32,030 bases of DNA from Rikenellaceae bacterium UBA1749. GTDB lineage: Bacteria; Bacteroidota; Bacteroidia; Bacteroidales; Rikenellaceae. Under the pieces are notes generated by a model. The model did no database searches. It had not been told where the DNA came from and saw nothing but the letters and a program-made list of their open reading frames with translations. The stretch is from positions 14,942-46,971 of the forward strand of contig DCHP01000010.1 in assembly GCA_002315675.1 (NCBI GenBank). The letters are read 5' to 3'. Both the position numbers and the translations under genes were made by a program. Shown here in pieces: positions 1-7,990 of the stretch. Every line of letters begins with the position of its first letter. Position 1 is the stretch's first letter.

Positions 1-213
1 GATACTGAGAGTGAAAGATTGGTACAGGATTCCCTGGCAAATCTGCTGAAGGGTAGAACATCTCTTGTTATTGCCCATCGTCTCAGTACAATCCAGAGTG
101 CAGATTGCATTTATGTGGTTGATGAAGGTGAGATTAAGGAGTCGGGAACTCATGAACAACTGCTTCAAAAAGGAGGCATCTATTCCAAGCTAATAGAAAT
201 GCAGCAATTGTAA
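1..213 (+). CDS. ABC exporter ATP-binding domain, C-terminal fragment (MsbA/MdlB-like)
   Basis: Only the last 70 residues are inside the window; the frame is open from base 1. The fragment starts at the D-loop (DTESE, just after where Walker B would be) and contains the H-loop (IAHRLST, switch histidine) followed by the usual C-terminal tail of exporter-type ABC ATPases (VVDEGEIKESGTHEQLL). This layout is typical of fused membrane-ATPase half-transporters such as MsbA or multidrug/lipid exporters, which flip lipids or drugs across the inner membrane using ATP. The membrane domain lies upstream of the window, so the substrate cannot be judged. The next gene starts 12 bases after the stop codon on the same strand and may be co-transcribed. 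Confidence 0.9.
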   Translation, partial: DTESERLVQDSLANLLKGRTSLVIAHRLSTIQSADCIYVVDEGEIKESGTHEQLLQKGGIYSKLIEMQQL

Positions 214-225
214 TTACGATGTATT

Positions 226-723
226 ATGGACAGACTATTGAATGTTCTGGCACTTCTGATGCTGATTGTTTGTACTGATATCGTTTCAGCTCAAAAGATT
301 GTTGCTGGATCAGATATCCCTACGATTAAGAGTATGAAGGATAATATCGTATGGTTGAATGGTCAGCCGGAATCTGAAAAATATCAGATTATTGATTTCT
401 ATGAACCTGTCAACAGGTCATGCGTATCAAATGTTAAAAGACTGCTGAATCTGATTAACGGGAGAGAGGAGAGGCTTAATATTATTATTCTTACGAAGGA
501 ATCAGGCAAGGATATTCATGAGTTTGCTAAGTCTGTGGATGGTAAGTTGTTTATCGGTATTGATACAACCGGAAACGGATATTTTGAAAAATGTTTTGTC
601 AAGTATCTACCATACACCCTCTTTGTCGATAATAGGAATAAGCTGATCTGGCATGGATTTCTCTGCTCGTTGTCCGATGAAACTATTGATGTCAATATCA
701 GCGATATGGAAATCAAGGAATAG
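226..723 (+). CDS. Secreted thioredoxin-fold protein lacking a CxxC pair
   Basis: 165 residues. Residues 1-22 form a signal peptide (hydrophobic LLNVLALLMLIVC, probable cleavage after VSA). The mature part reads like a small TlpA/thioredoxin-like domain: a strand ending in IIDFYEP, then NRSC where an active thioredoxin has CxxC, and later KYLPYTLFVDNRNKLIWHG, which matches the cis-proline loop and following strand. The first active-site cysteine is replaced by Asn, so at most one thiol remains and ordinary disulfide exchange is unlikely; a second Cys lies just before the cis-Pro loop (EKCFVKYLP). It follows an ABC exporter gene by 12 bases, but nothing ties the functions together. I recognise the fold, not a named family. 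Confidence 0.6.
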   Translation: MDRLLNVLALLMLIVCTDIVSAQKIVAGSDIPTIKSMKDNIVWLNGQPESEKYQIIDFYEPVNRSCVSNVKRLLNLINGREERLNIIILTKESGKDIHEFAKSVDGKLFIGIDTTGNGYFEKCFVKYLPYTLFVDNRNKLIWHGFLCSLSDETIDVNISDMEIKE

Positions 724-1119
724 ATTAGAACAACACTTTTCTTTTAGGGATTTACACTTGTTGTTCCCTGTATGATATTGTATATGATGCCATATGACAA
801 TGGCCGTAACTGAGTTAAACTTTTGGTGCTTTTGTTTGTCCATATATGAGCATACTTGAGAAAGTCCAAATGTTGAGAAGCACCCCTATTGTAGAGGCCT
901 ATACTAGTGGTACAAACGGCAAAGTATACTTACTTTTTCAAGCAGACTCATATATTGATTCTTGATTAAATACAGGAACAGTATACGGCTTGAAACAATA
1001 TTGATGATATACACGATAGTACTCATATGAATAATATGTTGTAAGGGAATTGAGATGAAATATATTTTCTAATGATTGTTTTCAAGTAGAAGAAGAGATA
1101 AATTTAATTGTAGCCAAAG
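724..1119. other. 396-base gene-free stretch with repeat copy 1
   Basis: No convincing gene is present. It begins with a weak inverted repeat just after the preceding stop (arms 728-735 and 759-766, 8 bp, 23-base loop, no T-run), then carries the roughly 100 bp dispersed repeat at 849-948. The remainder is AT-rich and presumably holds the promoter of the ECF sigma operon. I found no TAnnTTTG box there, so that operon may use its own sigma factor's promoter. At 1080-1090 the string TTTTCAAGTAGA resembles the right end of the repeat and could be a remnant. Confidence 0.6.
849..948 (+). repeat. Short dispersed repeat, copy 1 (about 100 bp)
   Basis: Matches 25171-25265 along its length in the same orientation and 16500-16594 in the opposite orientation. 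Shared blocks include ACTTGA near the left end, AAATRTTGAGAA, AGAGGYCTRTACTAGTGG in the centre, and ACTTTTTCAAG.AGACTCA at the right end. The two ends are imperfect inverted repeats of each other, with about 13 of 17 positions agreeing. It has no coding capacity. It looks like a MITE- or REP-type element; the family is not one I recognise. Confidence 0.8.
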
Positions 1120-1680
1120 ATGTCCAATTCCAGTGAAAAAGAAATATTAAGACTTCTGTCCGACATCCAGACCAGAGAACAGGGTTTTAATATGGTTGTG
1201 GAAAAATATTCCAAGCGTGTATACTGGACAATACGTCGAATGGTTGTCTCTCATGATGATGCCGATGATGTTCTACAGGAAACTTTTATCAAATTCTGGA
1301 CATCGTTGGAAACATTCCGGGGAGAGAGTTCGATTTATACCTGGATATATAGAATTGCCGTAAATGCTGCGACAAACTTTCTGAAAGCCAGGAACAGGTA
1401 TCTTGCAACAGATGTCGATTCCTCAGAATTCTTCAGAAAGATGGAGGCTCCTGATGAATTGTTTGATGGAGATGCTATTGAGAAAGCATTGCAGGGCGCA
1501 ATTGCCAAACTGCCTACAAAGCAGCAGATGGTATTTATGTTAAGATATTACGATGAGATGAGTTACGCTGATATGTCACAGGTGCTGGGAACCTCAGAAG
1601 GTGCTTTGAAGGCGTCTTATCATATTGCAGCGCAAAAGATTGAGAAGGAAGTTAAACTTTCATTAATTGAATCTGTCTAA
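1120..1680 (+). CDS. ECF-type RNA polymerase sigma factor
   Basis: 186 residues, normal length for an ECF (group 4) sigma-70 factor that directs RNA polymerase to stress or envelope-response promoters. Region 2 is visible at about residues 25-95 (VEKYSKRVYWTIRRMV, then DDADDVLQETFIKFW, then the promoter-melting segment FRGESSIYTWIYRIAVNAA). Region 4 lies near residues 125-180 (IAKLPTKQQMVFMLRYYDEMSYADMSQVLGTS continuing into a helix-turn-helix). There is no sigma-1.1 or region 3. It is followed by a membrane protein of the anti-sigma type and a CpxP/Spy-like lipoprotein, so the three probably form an envelope-stress regulon. The regulon target cannot be told from this window. Confidence 0.93.
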   Translation: MSNSSEKEILRLLSDIQTREQGFNMVVEKYSKRVYWTIRRMVVSHDDADDVLQETFIKFWTSLETFRGESSIYTWIYRIAVNAATNFLKARNRYLATDVDSSEFFRKMEAPDELFDGDAIEKALQGAIAKLPTKQQMVFMLRYYDEMSYADMSQVLGTSEGALKASYHIAAQKIEKEVKLSLIESV

Positions 1681-1699
1681 TAATCAAATAAATACAAAA

Positions 1700-2158
1700 A
1701 TGAAACAGAACGTTGATCATAGAGCAGGATATAGAGTGCCGGATGGTTACTTTGAAGACTTTGCCGCAAGAATGTCAACTATGGTGGCTAGTGGTGCCTT
1801 AGTGGATGGTTCGTCATCTGCATTAACAACAATTTCTATGTCATCCACTGCAACTATTGCCGCTCCGGGAAGAAGATTTTTCAGAATGGCAATTGCAACA
1901 GCTGCTTCAATTGCCGCCATTTTTGTAATATCCATTGGAATTTTTCATTACTCAGAATCTAAAACTCCAATGTCCATGATTATGGAGATGTCCACGGATG
2001 AATTGATTACCAGTTATTTCGGAGCGACTGAGAATGATGTAATAGATTATTACTATCTTCCCTCAAATGAAGATTCAGACGTTAAATCTTCAGATGATAT
2101 ATTGAATTATATATCAAACTCCGGAAATATCAATGTTTATGCCTTACTTGAAAACTAA
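1700..2158 (+). CDS. Single-pass membrane protein, probable anti-sigma factor
   Basis: 152 residues from the ATG at 1700. A longer reading from a TTG at 1667 would overlap the sigma gene and is less likely. The N-terminus has the motif VPDGYFEDFAARM, which I recognise from proteins encoded just behind ECF sigma genes in Bacteroidales. A basic patch (GRRFFR, about 58-63) precedes one hydrophobic helix at about 63-82, placing the N-terminus in the cytoplasm. The C-terminal 70 residues, rich in acidic and Tyr residues, would be periplasmic. The role as inhibitor or sensor for the sigma factor is inferred from position and topology; no canonical zinc anti-sigma motif (HxxxCxxC) is present. Confidence 0.65.
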   Translation: MKQNVDHRAGYRVPDGYFEDFAARMSTMVASGALVDGSSSALTTISMSSTATIAAPGRRFFRMAIATAASIAAIFVISIGIFHYSESKTPMSMIMEMSTDELITSYFGATENDVIDYYYLPSNEDSDVKSSDDILNYISNSGNINVYALLEN

Positions 2159-2166
2159 TTACAGCT

Positions 2167-2772
2167 ATGAAACGTATTTTTACTTCTTTGATCACAGTTT
2201 CACTAATATCTCTTATTGCGTGTAATTCTGTCCCTGAACCAAACAAACAGGAAGATATCCCAATGCCCCCCGAAGTATCTCAGCAGCACCCGGGACCTGA
2301 TATGTCAGGTAATCGTAATGATAATCAAAACAGACCAATTTTTTCCGGAAAGGAAAATCTTCCTGACGATATGAGCAGGAAGGAGCAGATGGAGCAGATT
2401 CGTATGCAGAAAATTGCGTACATGACTCAGGAGCTCAATTTGACAGTGGAAGAAAGTCAGGCTTTCTGGCCTGTTTACAATAATTACTGGGATGCCTTTA
2501 TGAAACTTCAGCATGAACAATTCAAAGCAAACAAGACCATTGAAAAGCAAGAATCACCTTCTCTTTCAGATGTTGAGCTACTGGCAAGTTTCTATGCCAA
2601 AAGGGCTGAAATAATCAATTACTGGGGTCAGGAATTTTCAAAAGTAATTCCTGAAAATAAGGTGGTAAAAGTGTTTGTAGCCGAGGAACGTTTCAAGAAT
2701 TATCTCTTGAGAAAAGGTCCATGGCGACCAAATAGTCAGCAACCACAGCAACCACAGCAACCACAGAAATAG
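2167..2772 (+). CDS. CpxP/Spy-like (LTxxQ-type) lipoprotein with Pro/Gln tail
   Basis: 201 residues with a lipoprotein signal (LISLIAC, lipid-modified Cys19). Residues 25-75 are a Pro/Asn/Gln-rich linker. Residues 78-170 are helical and charged, containing RMQKIAYMTQELNLTVEESQ and FWPVYNNYWDAFMK, which resemble the LTxxQ repeat architecture of Spy/CpxP periplasmic chaperones and the small Bacteroidota proteins that accompany sigma/anti-sigma pairs. The protein ends in a QPQ repeat encoded by three perfect 9-base repeats at 2740-2766. It starts 8 bases after the anti-sigma gene, so it is probably co-regulated as a periplasmic sensor or chaperone. The exact function is not known to me. Confidence 0.65.
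   Translation: MKRIFTSLITVSLISLIACNSVPEPNKQEDIPMPPEVSQQHPGPDMSGNRNDNQNRPIFSGKENLPDDMSRKEQMEQIRMQKIAYMTQELNLTVEESQAFWPVYNNYWDAFMKLQHEQFKANKTIEKQESPSLSDVELLASFYAKRAEIINYWGQEFSKVIPENKVVKVFVAEERFKNYLLRKGPWRPNSQQPQQPQQPQK
2740..2766 (+). repeat. Three tandem 9-base repeats in a coding tail
   Basis: The unit CAACCACAG occurs three times head to tail with no mismatch (2740-2748, 2749-2757, 2758-2766) and encodes Gln-Pro-Gln units at the extreme C-terminus of the CpxP-like lipoprotein. Gain or loss of units would stay in frame. Confidence 0.9.
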
Positions 2773-2853
2773 CGATTTGTATTTGATAGCCATTTCCCTG
2801 TTGACATATGATTCGGGCCTGGCAGAAATGATTTGGCGATATTACGTTAAATA

Positions 2854-2890
2854 CCCCCCTACAATGCTGTATTTGTAGGGGGGAATTTTT
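2854..2890. terminator. Bidirectional intrinsic terminator
   Basis: An 11-bp perfect stem (CCCCCCTACAA at 2854-2864 with TTGTAGGGGGG at 2873-2883) encloses an 8-base loop and is followed by AATTTTT. It lies between two convergent genes, the plus-strand CpxP-like gene and the minus-strand methyltransferase, and can serve both. Confidence 0.9.
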
Positions 2891-2910
2891 GTGATATGGC
2901 TATGTCCGGC

Positions 2911-4098
2911 TTACTCAATGAACAGGACGAGTCCCTTGAGGTATTGCCCTTCTGGATGATATATATTGACAGGATGGTCTGCGCCTTGAGTCATGCGATG
3001 TAATATGCGGACCTGTCGTTTTGCAATCTTTGCTGCTGAGAAAATTGCCTCCTGAAACTTTTCTGAGCTGACAGCCTGAGAACATGAAAATGTGAAAAGC
3101 AGACTCCCAGGTTTCAGTTTGCTCATAGCCCTTGCATTTAATCTCTTGTAACCTTGAAGAGCATTTGAAATAGCACTCTGGTGTTTTGCGTATGCAGGTG
3201 GATCCAGTATGATCAGATCAAAATCTCCTTCGTCTATACCTGCAAGAAGGTCCATAGTATCAGAAACTGTTTCTTTATGGGACTTTTTATCAAACCCATT
3301 TAATTCTATATTGTCATGAGCAAGCTGTACTGCTTTTTCAGAACTGTCAACAGATTCACAGTATGTTGCTCCAGCAGCCAGTGCATAGACCGAAAAACCT
3401 CCCGTATAGCAGAATGTATTCAAGACTCTTTTCCCTTTTGCATATTTTGAAAGTAACTGTCTATTGTCTCTTTGATCGAGGAAAAAACCGGTCTTTTGTC
3501 CACCGAGCCAGTTTGCCATGAACTCATGTCCATTTTCGGTCATATTGGTCGCTATGACCACTCCTTGTCTTTGGAATAGATATCCATCCTTTGGCTCAAT
3601 GCCGCTTGTCTGTGGCAGTGTTCCCTTGCTTTTGTCATAAACAGCATCAATACTGTTTCCAAGAACCATGCATATAGCTTCCTGAATATATTTTCTGCAC
3701 AAATACATTCCTGTAGAGTGACATTGGATTACTGCAACCTTGTCATAAATATCAACAACAAGTCCAGGAAGGGAGTCTCCTTCACCATGAACCAGTCGAT
3801 ATGCATTTGTTTCCTTTGACGGAAGCCCCGAGGCTTTTCTGACTGATAACGCGGAATTAATTCTTTTGGCCCACCAGTTCAAGTCAATTTCCTCATCTGT
3901 AAATGATAGGACTCTGACGGCGATTGATCCGATAGATGAATGACCGATTGCAAGGAAATTGCCATCGCTTGATTCAACACGTACGATATCTCCATCTTCA
4001 ACTTCGCCTGTTGCAGAATGTATGGCTCCGGAAAATATCCACGGATGATGACGTAAAAGACTGTCCTCCTTGCCTTTTTTGAGTTTGATAGTTACCAT
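2911..4098 (-). CDS. rlmI: RlmI-like 23S rRNA (cytosine-C5) methyltransferase
   Basis: 395 residues from the start at 4098; an upstream in-frame extension to 4197 would run back into the exonuclease gene and adds nothing family-like. The N-terminus is a PUA domain (KLKKGKEDSLLRHHPWIFSG). A central RlmI-type domain follows, then a Rossmann-fold SAM-binding core: KTGFFLDQRDNR, LNTFCYTGGFSVYAL (motif I), FDLIILDPPAYAK (motif IV) and LFTFSCSQAVS carrying the cysteine expected for m5C chemistry. RlmI methylates 23S rRNA C1962 (E. coli numbering) using S-adenosylmethionine in the cytoplasm. It sits 37 bases downstream of the exonuclease gene, a pairing I recognise from Bacteroides-type genomes. The family call is secure; the exact target base is by analogy. 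Confidence 0.9.
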   Translation of the reverse strand: MVTIKLKKGKEDSLLRHHPWIFSGAIHSATGEVEDGDIVRVESSDGNFLAIGHSSIGSIAVRVLSFTDEEIDLNWWAKRINSALSVRKASGLPSKETNAYRLVHGEGDSLPGLVVDIYDKVAVIQCHSTGMYLCRKYIQEAICMVLGNSIDAVYDKSKGTLPQTSGIEPKDGYLFQRQGVVIATNMTENGHEFMANWLGGQKTGFFLDQRDNRQLLSKYAKGKRVLNTFCYTGGFSVYALAAGATYCESVDSSEKAVQLAHDNIELNGFDKKSHKETVSDTMDLLAGIDEGDFDLIILDPPAYAKHQSAISNALQGYKRLNARAMSKLKPGSLLFTFSCSQAVSSEKFQEAIFSAAKIAKRQVRILHRMTQGADHPVNIYHPEGQYLKGLVLFIE

Positions 4099-4135
4099 TG
4101 ATTTTATCAGTTTGTTTTGTTCAGGAATCCGAGAC

Positions 4136-4717
4136 TTAAAGATTCTCGTTAAGTCTCTTGTATATTTTAAGACAGACCCATGCATCTGTAGCAGCATACA
4201 TCTGTTGTGCGTCTGTTAATTTTTTAGCTTCCCAATTACTGAGTCTCTGCGCTTTGCTGACTTTTTCCCCTAGGACTATGGCTGACATTTTTCTGACTGA
4301 AAGCTCCTTGATGCCAAATATAGGTACTATTGATTGCAGATCAATAAATCCTGCAGGGATAAATTTACCTGCAGATTTCTGAAGGCCTTTAATATCATCC
4401 CTTACTGCAGCCCCAATTTTTTTTATATCAGGTGATGCAAGAATGTTAAGCATTTTATGAGATAACTTCAGTTGTCTGATTCTGAACAGAAATGCAGTAT
4501 CTTCCGTTGAAAGTTGAAGGAGCGAGGTTTTGTAACTTATGCCTTTTGTAAAAGATGGTCGTGTCTCTGTATCAAATCCTACCATTTCTGCTTCTGAAAG
4601 AACCTTCTCAGCCATATGCATGGTTGCATAGGAATTAACAACGACGATTCTGCCATTGAACTCTGCATATGGCAGAATTGCCAGTTCCTCAGTTGCTATG
4701 GTCTCCGGGTATTGCAT
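4136..4717 (-). CDS. 3'-5' exonuclease, DEDDy (RNase D-like) family
   Basis: 193 residues, the size of a bare catalytic domain with no HRDC domains. The DEDDy acidic residues can be read in order: VGFDTET (Asp49, Glu51), AAVRDDIKGL (Asp107/108) and the motif III signature YAATD (Tyr174, Asp178). These bind two metal ions for hydrolysis of nucleotides from a 3' end. Between them lies the usual segment IDLQSIVPIFG. Whether the substrate is RNA or DNA cannot be told from sequence; short stand-alone proteins of this family are annotated as 3'-5' exonuclease domain proteins. It lies between asnS and the RlmI-like gene on the same strand and may be transcribed with the methyltransferase. Confidence 0.88.
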   Translation of the reverse strand: MQYPETIATEELAILPYAEFNGRIVVVNSYATMHMAEKVLSEAEMVGFDTETRPSFTKGISYKTSLLQLSTEDTAFLFRIRQLKLSHKMLNILASPDIKKIGAAVRDDIKGLQKSAGKFIPAGFIDLQSIVPIFGIKELSVRKMSAIVLGEKVSKAQRLSNWEAKKLTDAQQMYAATDAWVCLKIYKRLNENL

Positions 4718-4748
4718 TCTGGTACTGAAGTTTCGTGTTTTACAATTA

Positions 4749-4781
4749 ACCGAGGACTGGAGTTTCTCTCCAATCCCCGGT
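4749..4781 (-). terminator. Hairpin downstream of asnS
   Basis: Read on the minus strand, 14-base arms (ACCGGGGATTGGAG and CTCCAGTCCTCGGT) pair fully with two G-U pairs and a 5-base loop. On the plus strand the same two positions mismatch, which suggests the structure belongs to the minus transcript. It lies about 100 bases past the asnS stop. The T-run after it is poor (TAATTGTAAAA), so termination may be partial. Confidence 0.55.
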
Positions 4782-4885
4782 TCTATTCTTGTGAATACTC
4801 AGACCTGTTTTAAAAAAGTAACTGCTAATGATAGTTGTCACTATTAGTATATAAACTTTTATGGCAGGAATTAAACTTTTTCGGT

Positions 4886-6274
4886 CTAGAACTCAGCGTT
4901 CTTTGGAGTACGAGGGAATGGAATAACATCGCGGATGTTTGCCATACCTGTTATGAAAAGAATAAGTCTTTCAAAACCAAGACCAAAACCACTATGAGGT
5001 GCAGATCCGAATTTTCTGGTATCAAGATACCAGCTCATAGCCTCAGCAGGTACTCCCATCTCGTTCATTCTGGTTAGTAGTTTGTTATAGTCTGCCTCAC
5101 GTTCGGAACCTCCGATTATTTCCCCAATCTTAGGGAACAGGACATCCATTGCTCTGACAGTTTTGCCGTCATCATTCTGTTTCATGTAGAAGGCTTTGAT
5201 CTCTTTAGGATAACCAGTTAAAATAACCGGACGTTTGAAATGCTGTTCAACAAGGTAACGTTCATGTTCACTCTGAAGATCCAGCCCCCAACTTACCGGA
5301 TAATCAAATTTGACACCACTTTCCATAAGTATGCGGATACCTTCAGTGTAGTCAAGTCTTACGAAGTCGTTTGACACTACAAATCTGAGTCTCTCTGTCA
5401 GTTCATTGTCATACATCTTCTCAAGGAATGCCAGATCATCAGCACAATTGTCCAGAGCATATTGTACAAGGTATTTCAGGAACTCTTCAGCAAGATCCAT
5501 ATTGTCTTCAATATCCATGAATGCCATCTCAGGTTCTATCATCCAGAACTCGGCAAGGTGACGCGGGGTATTGGAATTCTCAGCACGGAATGTAGGACCG
5601 AAAGTGTAAATCTGTCCTAATGCCATGGCTCCAAGCTCTCCTTCCAGCTGCCCGGAAACAGTAAGATTTGTATGTCTGCCAAAAAAGTCTTCGTTATAAT
5701 CAACTTTGCCGTCTTCTCCAAGTGGCGGGTTTTCTTTGTCCAGTGTTGAAACGGAAAACATAGCTCCGGCACCTTCAGCATCTGATGCTGTAATCAGTGG
5801 AGTATGCCAGTAGAAGAATCCATGGTCATTGAAGAATTTATGAATTGCAAATGCCATTGCATGACGGATACGGAAAACTGCTCCAAATGTGTTTGTCCTT
5901 GGACGAAGATGAGCTATTTCCCTTAAGAATTCCAGAGTATGCCCCTTCTTCTGTAGTGGATATGTGCTATCACATGTTCCGTATACTGTAATATTGTTTG
6001 CTTGTATTTCAACGCTTTGACCGGAAGCTGGAGATTCAACCAGTGTCCCTTCAACGGCAATACTTGCACCTGTTGTTATATTCTTCAGAAGTTCCTCGTC
6101 AAAATTGGTGCATTCTGCAACCACCTGTACATTTTTTACTGTGCTACCATCATTAAGCGCAATGAAATTAACAGATTTATTACCACGTTTAGTCCTGACC
6201 CAGCCTTCTACAAAGACTTCACGGCCGACCTCGGTGCTACGGAGCACATCTACTATTTTTTCTCTTTTTCTCAT
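4886..6274 (-). CDS. asnS: Asparaginyl-tRNA synthetase
   Basis: 462 residues, normal length for class IIb AsnRS, which charges tRNA-Asn with asparagine using ATP. The N-terminal OB-fold anticodon-binding domain spans about residues 1-105 (VFVEGWVRTKRGNKSVNFIA). The catalytic core shows motif 2 (FRAENSNTPRHLAEFWMIEPE) and motif 3 (GFGLGFERLILFITGMANIRDVIPFPRTP). RHLAEFWMIEPEMAF and the C-terminal PFPRTPKNAEF are the AsnRS rather than AspRS version. It is divergent from the DNA polymerase III delta' gene across a 68-base gap. A TATTTTTG box on the minus strand (6301 down to 6294) could be its -7 element, giving a leader of about a dozen bases. Confidence 0.97.
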   Translation of the reverse strand: MRKREKIVDVLRSTEVGREVFVEGWVRTKRGNKSVNFIALNDGSTVKNVQVVAECTNFDEELLKNITTGASIAVEGTLVESPASGQSVEIQANNITVYGTCDSTYPLQKKGHTLEFLREIAHLRPRTNTFGAVFRIRHAMAFAIHKFFNDHGFFYWHTPLITASDAEGAGAMFSVSTLDKENPPLGEDGKVDYNEDFFGRHTNLTVSGQLEGELGAMALGQIYTFGPTFRAENSNTPRHLAEFWMIEPEMAFMDIEDNMDLAEEFLKYLVQYALDNCADDLAFLEKMYDNELTERLRFVVSNDFVRLDYTEGIRILMESGVKFDYPVSWGLDLQSEHERYLVEQHFKRPVILTGYPKEIKAFYMKQNDDGKTVRAMDVLFPKIGEIIGGSEREADYNKLLTRMNEMGVPAEAMSWYLDTRKFGSAPHSGFGLGFERLILFITGMANIRDVIPFPRTPKNAEF

Positions 6275-6289
6275 GATTAAACAAAATAA

Positions 6290-6320
6290 TATGCAAAAAT
6301 AGTGAATTTTGATAACTTTG
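6290..6320 (+). promoter_or_regulatory. Probable Bacteroidota promoter for the delta' gene
   Basis: TAACTTTG at 6313-6320 matches the TAnnTTTG -7 consensus exactly, and TATG at 6290-6293, 19 bases upstream, is one base off the TTTG -33 box. The gene's ATG is 22 bases after the box. A purine-rich AAGGAG at 6330-6335 stands at normal ribosome-binding distance, uncommon in this phylum. Confidence 0.7.
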
Positions 6321-6342
6321 CTAATCTATAAGGAGTTAAGTT

Positions 6343-7485
6343 ATGTTTTTTAAGGATGTAATAGGTCAAAGGCAACAATTAGATTACCTGATAGATAGTA
6401 TTAACAGTGGGAGAATTGCTCATGCCCAGATAATTTCCGGACAGGCTGGATATGGTGGTCTGACAATTGCCCTTGCTACTGCATCATATATTTTTTGCAG
6501 ACAGAAATCTGAAGATTCCTGCGGCTCTTGTCCAGAATGCTATAAAACACATTCCCTGCAGCATCCAGATTTTCTTCTGATATTTCCTGTAGGAAGTGAT
6601 TCAGCATCTTCTTCGGATAAACTTCTTTCAGTGGATTTTATGCCGGAATTCAGGGAGCTGGTTACAGAAACAGGTGGTTACTTCACATTTGAGGATTATA
6701 AATTAAAGATTGGACTGGAGAAAAAACAGGCTCAGATTAGAGTGGCGGAAGCTGAATCGCTTCTTAGAACAATGAGTCTCAGTGCATTTCAGGGTGGATG
6801 GAGAGTTGTTGTAATTTATCAGCCGGAAAAAATGAATGCAGAAACTGCGAACAAACTTCTAAAGCTTATTGAGGAACCTCCCTTAAAGACAGTTTTCTTT
6901 TTGGTAACAGAACAGTACGGCTCAGTCCTTCCAACCATAAAATCACGTTGTCAGTTGTTGAGACTTCCACCTTTGAAGATGGAAGATATATCCTCTGCCC
7001 TTCAGACTCGTTTTGGTTTGTCTTCGGAGAAATCTGATGAAATAGCACATCTGTCAAGAGGGAATTGGTGTCGTGCAGTACAGATCAAGGACAACAATGA
7101 AGCAATGAAAGAATTTCACAATCAGTTTGTTTCTCTTATGAGGCTATGCTGGAAAGGGAACTTTGTTGATATCTTTGACTGGGCTAATGAAGCGTCATCA
7201 CTTGGGCGTGAATTCCTGGGGAGATTTGCAGACTATTCAATACAGATGTTGAGGGATAGTTATGTGCAATCACTTGGAGAATCGGAATTGAACCTCTCCT
7301 TTGGCGAAGACCGTGCATTTATTGAAAAATTTGCACCATTTGTAAATGAGAATACTGTAGAACCTCTGGTAAACGAATTTTCCATGATGAAAAGGGATGT
7401 GCTGATGAATGGTAATTCCAGTATAGTTTTGTCTCATTTTGCGCTTACAGTTTCCAAGATATTCTCAATGAACAGGAAGAAATAG
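6343..7485 (+). CDS. holB: DNA polymerase III subunit delta'
   Basis: 380 residues. An AAA+ clamp-loader fold starts with FFKDVIGQRQQLDYL and SGRIAHAQIISGQAGYGGLT. The P-loop is degenerate (GQAGYGGLT, residues 33-41, no GKT/S), as expected for the non-hydrolysing delta' subunit. The zinc-binding cysteines are Cys52, Cys60, Cys63 and Cys66. KLLKLIEEPPLKTVFFLVTE and TIKSRCQLLRL (sensor 1 and SRC motif) follow near residues 170-205. The C-terminal part is helical. Delta' helps load the beta sliding clamp onto primed DNA. It is first in a plus-strand run with folK and cysS. The symbol holB is used by role; identity over the C-terminal third is low by eye. Confidence 0.85.
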   Translation: MFFKDVIGQRQQLDYLIDSINSGRIAHAQIISGQAGYGGLTIALATASYIFCRQKSEDSCGSCPECYKTHSLQHPDFLLIFPVGSDSASSSDKLLSVDFMPEFRELVTETGGYFTFEDYKLKIGLEKKQAQIRVAEAESLLRTMSLSAFQGGWRVVVIYQPEKMNAETANKLLKLIEEPPLKTVFFLVTEQYGSVLPTIKSRCQLLRLPPLKMEDISSALQTRFGLSSEKSDEIAHLSRGNWCRAVQIKDNNEAMKEFHNQFVSLMRLCWKGNFVDIFDWANEASSLGREFLGRFADYSIQMLRDSYVQSLGESELNLSFGEDRAFIEKFAPFVNENTVEPLVNEFSMMKRDVLMNGNSSIVLSHFALTVSKIFSMNRKK

Positions 7486-7533
7486 CAGACCATTCTTCTA
7501 TGTTTTCTTACGCATAATCAAATCAGTCCGATA

Positions 7534-7989
7534 ATGATAAACTATGTTCTTCTGCTTGGAAGTAATCTCGGCAATTCAAGATACTATCTATGTCAGGCAA
7601 TGCTTGAAATAGGGAATAATGTCGGGCCCATTCTTCGCAAAAGTGAAATCCTTATTACAGATCCAATAGGTGAAGGTGTTCGTAATCGTTTTCATAATCA
7701 GGCTGTGATTGTCAGGACAGAACTCGATCCTGAATCACTTCTTGACAGGATTGAAGATATTGAGAGAAAGCTTGGACGCAAAAAGCAATCAACTTCGGAT
7801 TGGAATAACGAAGGACGTGTTTATGAAGACAGGACGATTGATATTGACATTGTCATGATGGATGTCAAAGGGGAAAACTGCTATGATGATCGTTGGAGTT
7901 CTGAAAGGTTGCTCATTCCTCATAAAGCTATCAGCACCCGTCCATTTGTAAAAACCCTTCTATCCTCTTTGTCTGTAGGGAAATTTTGA
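7534..7989 (+). CDS. folK: 2-amino-4-hydroxy-6-hydroxymethyldihydropteridine pyrophosphokinase
   Basis: 151 residues, near the usual 155-165 for HPPK. It transfers pyrophosphate from ATP to 6-hydroxymethyl-dihydropterin in folate synthesis. Recognisable pieces are YVLLLGSNLGNS at the start, NRFHNQAVIVRTELDPESLL, the ATP/pterin region IERKLGRKK, the metal-binding signature YEDRTIDIDIVMMD, and the terminal IPHKAISTRPFV. It begins 48 bases after the delta' gene with no obvious terminator between them. A Bacteroidota -7 box for cysS lies just after its stop. Confidence 0.95.
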   Translation: MINYVLLLGSNLGNSRYYLCQAMLEIGNNVGPILRKSEILITDPIGEGVRNRFHNQAVIVRTELDPESLLDRIEDIERKLGRKKQSTSDWNNEGRVYEDRTIDIDIVMMDVKGENCYDDRWSSERLLIPHKAISTRPFVKTLLSSLSVGKF

Positions 7990-7990
7990 T

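Noticed and set aside
728..766. Terminator after the thioredoxin-like gene
   Set aside because: The 8-bp stem has a 23-base loop and no T-run, too weak to list as a terminator.
607..843. Minus-strand open frame of 78 codons at the edge of the gene-free stretch
   Set aside because: It overlaps the signal-peptide-bearing plus-strand gene, has no recognisable domain and reads like antisense of AT-rich DNA.
1667..1699. TTG start for the anti-sigma gene overlapping the sigma factor
   Set aside because: An ATG at 1700 gives a family-like N-terminus shortly before VPDGYF without overlap.
4099..4197. N-terminal extension of the RlmI-like protein
   Set aside because: The extra 33 residues overlap the exonuclease gene and precede the start of the PUA domain, which begins at MVTIKLKKG.
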